From the NCBI GenBank assembly GCA_041743835.1, contig JBGTLW010000295.1:1-14902 (forward strand): a DNA stretch of 14,902 bases, in the 5' to 3' direction. The translations under genes were made by a program, and so were the position numbers. The stretch is from JBGTLW01 sp041743835. GTDB lineage: Bacteria > Planctomycetota > Phycisphaerae > Phycisphaerales > Phycisphaeraceae. Of the stretch, positions 11,235 to 14,902 are shown piece by piece; the stretch's first letter is position 1; the number at the start of each line of letters is the position of its first letter. The notes beneath the pieces are model-generated. The model was given only the letters and a program-made list of their open reading frames with translations, did no database searches and had not been told where the DNA came from.

Positions 11235-12838
11235 CACCGGGCCTCCGTCGTTTCGACAGCCTTGCCCCGTGGGATCATACACACCACAAACGCCACAGAC
11301 GACGCGATTGGCAGCCAGAACGCAAATGGCAGCGTGAACGGCTCACCCCACACCATCTCTGTCAGCCCGCCCAGCGACCACGGCTGGAGCACCAGCACCA
11401 CCGCCGCGCCGACGAACAGTGCCGCGACCACGCTGCCCGCCGAGCCACGCCGGGTAAAGAGCGCCACGCCGAACACCCCCAGCAAACCCGCGTAGGCAAA
11501 CGCCATCACCCCCAACGCAAAGTCGATCAGCGTCTCCTTGCCCGCCTGCTGGATGACCGCGGCGCCGCAGGCGAAGACGGTCAACAGCGCGCCCATGATG
11601 ACGACCACCACCCGCGAGCCCGCCAGCCGATTCACCCCGCCGAGCTTGAGGTCCGCCACAGCCGAGCTCGCCATCGCGTTGATGGATGAGTCGAGCGTGC
11701 TCATCGCCGCGGCAAACAGGCCCGCCATCGCCAACCCGCTGAGCCCCGCGGGCAAGTGGTACACCAGAAACTGCGGGTACACGCCCCGGCTGTCGTCCAC
11801 CGTCCGCGCCGCGATCCCCTCGGGGATGCTCCCGGGCACCTGAAAATACAGATACAGCAGCGACCCGATCAGCGCGAACAGCAGCACCACCGGGATGCCG
11901 ATGAGGTTGGCCCCGATCACCGACAAGCTCGCGCGCCAGGGCGAGCGGGTGGTCATCATCCGCTGCACCAGGTCCTGGTCCGTGCCATACGCCCCGACGT
12001 TGAGAAACGTGATCGCCAGCGCGGTCATCAGTGTGTAGCTAGCGCCCCACTCGTAGCCCTCGGCCGTGAACCCGCTGCTATACACGCGGAGCTTGTCGGT
12101 CGTGCCATCGGGCCCGGCATTGCGGAGCTGCTCGACAATCTCCGGCAGCGACAGCGGGATGCGGTCCAGCAGCACGAAGATGCACAGCAGGGCTGCGCCG
12201 ATGACCATGAGAATCTGGATTGTGTCGGTCCAGATGACCGCCTTGATCCCGCCCATGCAGGTGTACGCCGTGCCGACGACCCCGAAGAGGACGATCGCCG
12301 CGACGACGTAACCCACACTGGTCTTGTCGAACAGCACCAGGCTAAACGCGATACCCGCCATGAACAGCCGGGCACCGGACGCGAGCAACCGACCCACCAG
12401 AAACGCGATGCTCGCCGCGACCCGCGCCTCGGGGCCGAAGCGTTTGTCGAGGTAGCCGTAGATCGTCACCGTCCCCGCGCGGTACAACGGCGGGAGGAAG
12501 AAGCCCGCCACAATCAGCACGCCCAGCACGCCCCCGATGTTGAGCATGAGATACGTCAGGTCGCCCTTGAACCCGATCTGTGGCACGCCGATGTACGTCG
12601 CGGCGCTCAGCGATGTCGCGAGGATCGACAGCGTCACCGCCCACGTGGGCATCCGGCGGCTGCCCAGGAAATAGCTCTGCTCGTCCGCCTGCCCACGCGA
12701 CGCCCACCAGCCCACCGCCATCATGAGCAGCAGGTACACCGCGATGATCGACCAGTCCAGCGCGGTGAAGGTGGCGAGCGTCGGCACCACGCTCGGCAAC
12801 CACGCGATGCCGGGGGATAGCGCGGGCATCACGGTCAT
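11234..12838 (-). CDS. Sodium:solute symporter (SSS/SLC5 family)
   Basis: A 534-residue integral membrane protein with about 13 hydrophobic segments. SSS landmarks: SYFLGSRRMPTWAVTLSILA (55-74), then TSLSAATYIGVP, AYTCMGGIKAVIWTDTIQIL (191-210), YGTDQDLVQRMMTTRS (284-299) and GLFAAAMSTLDSSINAMASS (373-392) followed by AVADL, the core that binds sodium and shapes the transport path. It should use the sodium gradient to bring in a small organic solute across the inner membrane. The substrate cannot be read from the sequence. Its place between a lipid II flippase and a peptidoglycan amidase suggests a wall-derived sugar or peptide, or a sialic-acid-like compound (inference). ATG 12838 overlaps the murJ stop as ATGA; the longer frame from 12886 is rejected. 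Confidence 0.9.
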   Translation of the reverse strand: MTVMPALSPGIAWLPSVVPTLATFTALDWSIIAVYLLLMMAVGWWASRGQADEQSYFLGSRRMPTWAVTLSILATSLSAATYIGVPQIGFKGDLTYLMLNIGGVLGVLIVAGFFLPPLYRAGTVTIYGYLDKRFGPEARVAASIAFLVGRLLASGARLFMAGIAFSLVLFDKTSVGYVVAAIVLFGVVGTAYTCMGGIKAVIWTDTIQILMVIGAALLCIFVLLDRIPLSLPEIVEQLRNAGPDGTTDKLRVYSSGFTAEGYEWGASYTLMTALAITFLNVGAYGTDQDLVQRMMTTRSPWRASLSVIGANLIGIPVVLLFALIGSLLYLYFQVPGSIPEGIAARTVDDSRGVYPQFLVYHLPAGLSGLAMAGLFAAAMSTLDSSINAMASSAVADLKLGGVNRLAGSRVVVVIMGALLTVFACGAAVIQQAGKETLIDFALGVMAFAYAGLLGVFGVALFTRRGSAGSVVAALFVGAAVVLVLQPWSLGGLTEMVWGEPFTLPFAFWLPIASSVAFVVCMIPRGKAVETTEAR

Positions 12839-14902
12839 GCTCTGATCCTCCGCCGCAGCCACGAAAGCTCTTCGCAGCCAAGCCACTTGGCCGCGAGCAG
12901 GTAAATCGCCATCCCCCCCACGACCATCACGCCGAGCATCGTCGCGCTCCCCGCCCGACCCGCCATGAGGTTGGGCAGGAAGACCATCGGCGACATCAGC
13001 GCCAGGCCCATCACCACCGACGCCACCGCCGTGCGCCCCCAGCTCCGCAGCACCGACGCGTCAATCGGCGCATCGATCCGCCGACGCACAAGCACCACCA
13101 GCAGCAGCGACTGCACCGCCGCCGTCACCGCCGTGGAAAGCGCCAGCCCCATCGCGCCCATCGACCAGACCAGCGACATATTCAGCATGATGTTGAACGC
13201 CACAATCATGACAGACACCTTCAAGGGTGTCTTCGCATCCTTGAGCGCGTGGAACGCGCGGGTCAGGACGTGGGTCATCGAGTACGCCCAGATCGCGGGT
13301 GCGTAACCCAGCAGGATGTGCGCGACACGCTGGGCGTCGCTGAGTGTGAAGTTGGACCGCTCGTAGATCAGCCGGGCCAAGGGCTCGCGCACGACGATCA
13401 GCCCCACACTCGCGGGCAGCCCGATGAAGACCGTGAGCCGAAGCCCCTGCCGCAGCGTGGCCGCGAACATCTCGCCCGGCTCGGTGCGGCCCAATCCTTT
13501 GGGATTGATGACCGCGCCGGACAGCGCGGGGAAGATGGCCGTGGCGATCGCGATGCCGAACACCCCCAGCGGGAACTGATACAGCCGCTGCGCCCAGCCC
13601 AGGGCCGCGATATCACCCAGCGCCATCGGGTACTCCGCGAAGACGCCGAGGATCGGCTCGGCTGGCGACTGGCCTACCTCGCCGGGCGAAAGCCACATCG
13701 CGATCAGCACATCCATAAACGAATTGATCTGGAACACCGCGAGGCCCAGCACCATCGGGACCATCATGAGGAGCATCTTCCACAGCGTCGGCAGCGCCCC
13801 GCCCACGTGGTAGGTGAGCTTGGTGACGCGCTGCGTCGCGATCAGCAGATAGCCCACCTGGATCATGCCCGCGACCAGCACCGAGCCCGCCGCCACGAAC
13901 GCGACCGCACGCTGCTGGTCCTCATCCTGCCTGCTCGCGGCCCCGGCCCAGAGCGCGAACACGACAATGGTGAGGTTGAGGATGATCGGCGCGATCGCCG
14001 CCGGGCCGAACCGGCGATGCACCTGCAACAGCCCGCCCAGCAGCGCCACGATGCAGATCATGGGCATGTACGGCAGCATGACCATCACCAGCCGGATCGC
14101 CAGCGTGCCGCGCTCGTCCCACTCGCGCGCATCGAGCACAAACCCCAGCACCAACTGCCCCGCGAGTGTGATCGCGCTGAGCAGCACCACCAGCAGCGCG
14201 ACACACAGCGAGGCGAAGCGGCGTGCGAGGCTAGGGTCCGTGCGGAGCAGGTCGGAGTAGTGCGGGATGAACGCGGCGGTGAGCGCGCCTTCCCCGAACA
14301 GCCTGCGGAAGAGGTTGGGGATGAGGAAGCCGACGGCAAAGGCGTCCGACACCGCGCCCAGCCCGAAGGCCGCAGCCAGCACCGCGTCCCGCACCAGCCC
14401 CGTGAGCCGGGACATGAGCGTCAGCGCGCTGACCACCGCGGCATGGCGGACGAAGCGGGCGTCCGACGCGGGGTTAAAGGCCTTACGCAGCGTGGCGAGG
14501 TGCTGCTCCGCGAGGGTGGGCACGCCCCAGCGGTCGAGCAGGTGGTTCCACACCGGGGCGACCACCGCGACCAGCGCGACCCACACCCCCAGGGCCAGCA
14601 GCATCCCGTAGTGGTGTGCGAGGATGTCGGCCGCCTCGACGCTCCGCTGGGAGTAGGCCTTGGTCAGGTGCTGGGCCAGCTCGATGAGTGGCGCGGAGAG
14701 GACCATGGCCGCGACGGTGATCGCGACGCCGAGGCGTGGCTTGTTGCGTGTCCCGGGGCAGGCCATGGCCAGGAGCCAGGTGCAGACCATGGCCATGTAG
14801 AAGTGGCTGTCCTTGTCGCTGCCCGGGCCGACCAGCCCGATCGCCGCACGGAGCTGGTGCGCCAGTTGGTTGCCCGAGGGGATGATCGCCAGCAGCACGG
14901 CC
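12835..14902 (-). CDS. murJ: VanZ-like domain fused to lipid II flippase MurJ (partial, start outside window)
   Basis: The frame is open to the right edge; 687 residues follow the GTG at 14898, which is probably internal. Residues about 150-680 are MurJ (MviN): SALTLMSRLTGLVRDAVLAA (157-176), SDAFAVGFLIPNLFRRLFGE (184-203), then many membrane segments. The arginines and aspartate known to matter in MurJ (S-R, L-V-R-D, S-D-A-F, L-F-R-R) are kept. MurJ flips lipid II across the inner membrane for peptidoglycan synthesis. The N-terminal 125 residues are a separate membrane domain with a VanZ-like pattern: SDKDSHFYMAMVCTWLLA (27-44), an E-L-A-Q helix (73-76), then QRSVEAADILAHHYGMLLAL (84-103). 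An ordinary MurJ is about 510-530 residues, so this is a fusion. First visible gene of the three-gene coupled operon. Confidence 0.9.
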   Translation of the reverse strand, partial: AVLLAIIPSGNQLAHQLRAAIGLVGPGSDKDSHFYMAMVCTWLLAMACPGTRNKPRLGVAITVAAMVLSAPLIELAQHLTKAYSQRSVEAADILAHHYGMLLALGVWVALVAVVAPVWNHLLDRWGVPTLAEQHLATLRKAFNPASDARFVRHAAVVSALTLMSRLTGLVRDAVLAAAFGLGAVSDAFAVGFLIPNLFRRLFGEGALTAAFIPHYSDLLRTDPSLARRFASLCVALLVVLLSAITLAGQLVLGFVLDAREWDERGTLAIRLVMVMLPYMPMICIVALLGGLLQVHRRFGPAAIAPIILNLTIVVFALWAGAASRQDEDQQRAVAFVAAGSVLVAGMIQVGYLLIATQRVTKLTYHVGGALPTLWKMLLMMVPMVLGLAVFQINSFMDVLIAMWLSPGEVGQSPAEPILGVFAEYPMALGDIAALGWAQRLYQFPLGVFGIAIATAIFPALSGAVINPKGLGRTEPGEMFAATLRQGLRLTVFIGLPASVGLIVVREPLARLIYERSNFTLSDAQRVAHILLGYAPAIWAYSMTHVLTRAFHALKDAKTPLKVSVMIVAFNIMLNMSLVWSMGAMGLALSTAVTAAVQSLLLVVLVRRRIDAPIDASVLRSWGRTAVASVVMGLALMSPMVFLPNLMAGRAGSATMLGVMVVGGMAIYLLAAKWLGCEELSWLRRRIRA

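Noticed and set aside
11756..12820. Long plus-strand frame opposite the symporter
   Set aside because: Its composition is dominated by Arg, His, Asp and Gln, typical of the antisense of a membrane protein gene.
1..14902. tRNA, rRNA, RNase P RNA and SRP RNA genes
   Set aside because: I looked for T-loop (GGTTCRANTCC-like) and other conserved cores by eye on both strands and found none; a covariance-model search could still reveal a small RNA.

Overview
The window looks like chromosomal DNA of a high-GC Gram-negative bacterium, most likely a planctomycete of the Phycisphaerae type. This is an inference from gene content, the mosaic of short operons, genes that mostly lack Shine-Dalgarno sites, and dispersed GC-rich palindromes; no rRNA or other marker is present to prove it. 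Nothing suggests a plasmid or prophage as the main replicon.

Layout from left to right. (1) 1-1474: two divergent genes for exported proteins of unknown function (the left one cut by the window edge), separated by a nested palindromic repeat; each has a TATAAT box 6-7 bases before its ATG, which suggests leaderless mRNAs. (2) 1485-1763: a small FlgM-like anti-sigma-28 factor (minus strand), then about 480 bases without a gene, unusually AT-rich in the middle. (3) 2244-3131 and 3252-3791: divergent folP (dihydropteroate synthase) and mraZ. mraZ has a recognisable sigma-70 promoter overlapped by G-rich MraZ-box-like repeats. It is not followed by rsmH; instead there is about 400 bases of non-coding DNA ending in a strong intrinsic terminator. 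(4) 4268-5157: a lower-GC pair of overlapping small genes that looks like an acquired toxin/antitoxin-type module. (5) 5329-6720 (minus): a cytoplasmic GH29 alpha-L-fucosidase.

(6) 6814-10193 (minus): a sulfate-activation block, cysD (sulfate adenylyltransferase small subunit) and cysNC (GTPase subunit fused to an APS-kinase domain whose substrate and lid motifs are atypical). Between them sits a gene of the S23/four-helix-bundle family, the family encoded by intervening sequences in 23S rRNA. It is bracketed by a perfect 23-bp inverted repeat built from telomere-like heptamers, and looks like an intervening-sequence-type cassette inserted in a protein-coding operon. Two hairpins with identical stems flank the block.

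(7) 10314-14902 (minus): three translationally coupled genes for the cell envelope: a VanZ-like domain fused to the lipid II flippase MurJ (open at the right edge), a sodium:solute symporter, and a lipoprotein N-acetylmuramoyl-L-alanine amidase. Together they suggest a peptidoglycan building and remodelling unit.

The observations most worth following up are the S23 cassette within the cys operon, the VanZ-MurJ fusion, the repeated leaderless-promoter layout, the candidate MraZ operators, and the small-gene pair behind mraZ. No tRNA, rRNA, CRISPR array or transposase gene was recognised.
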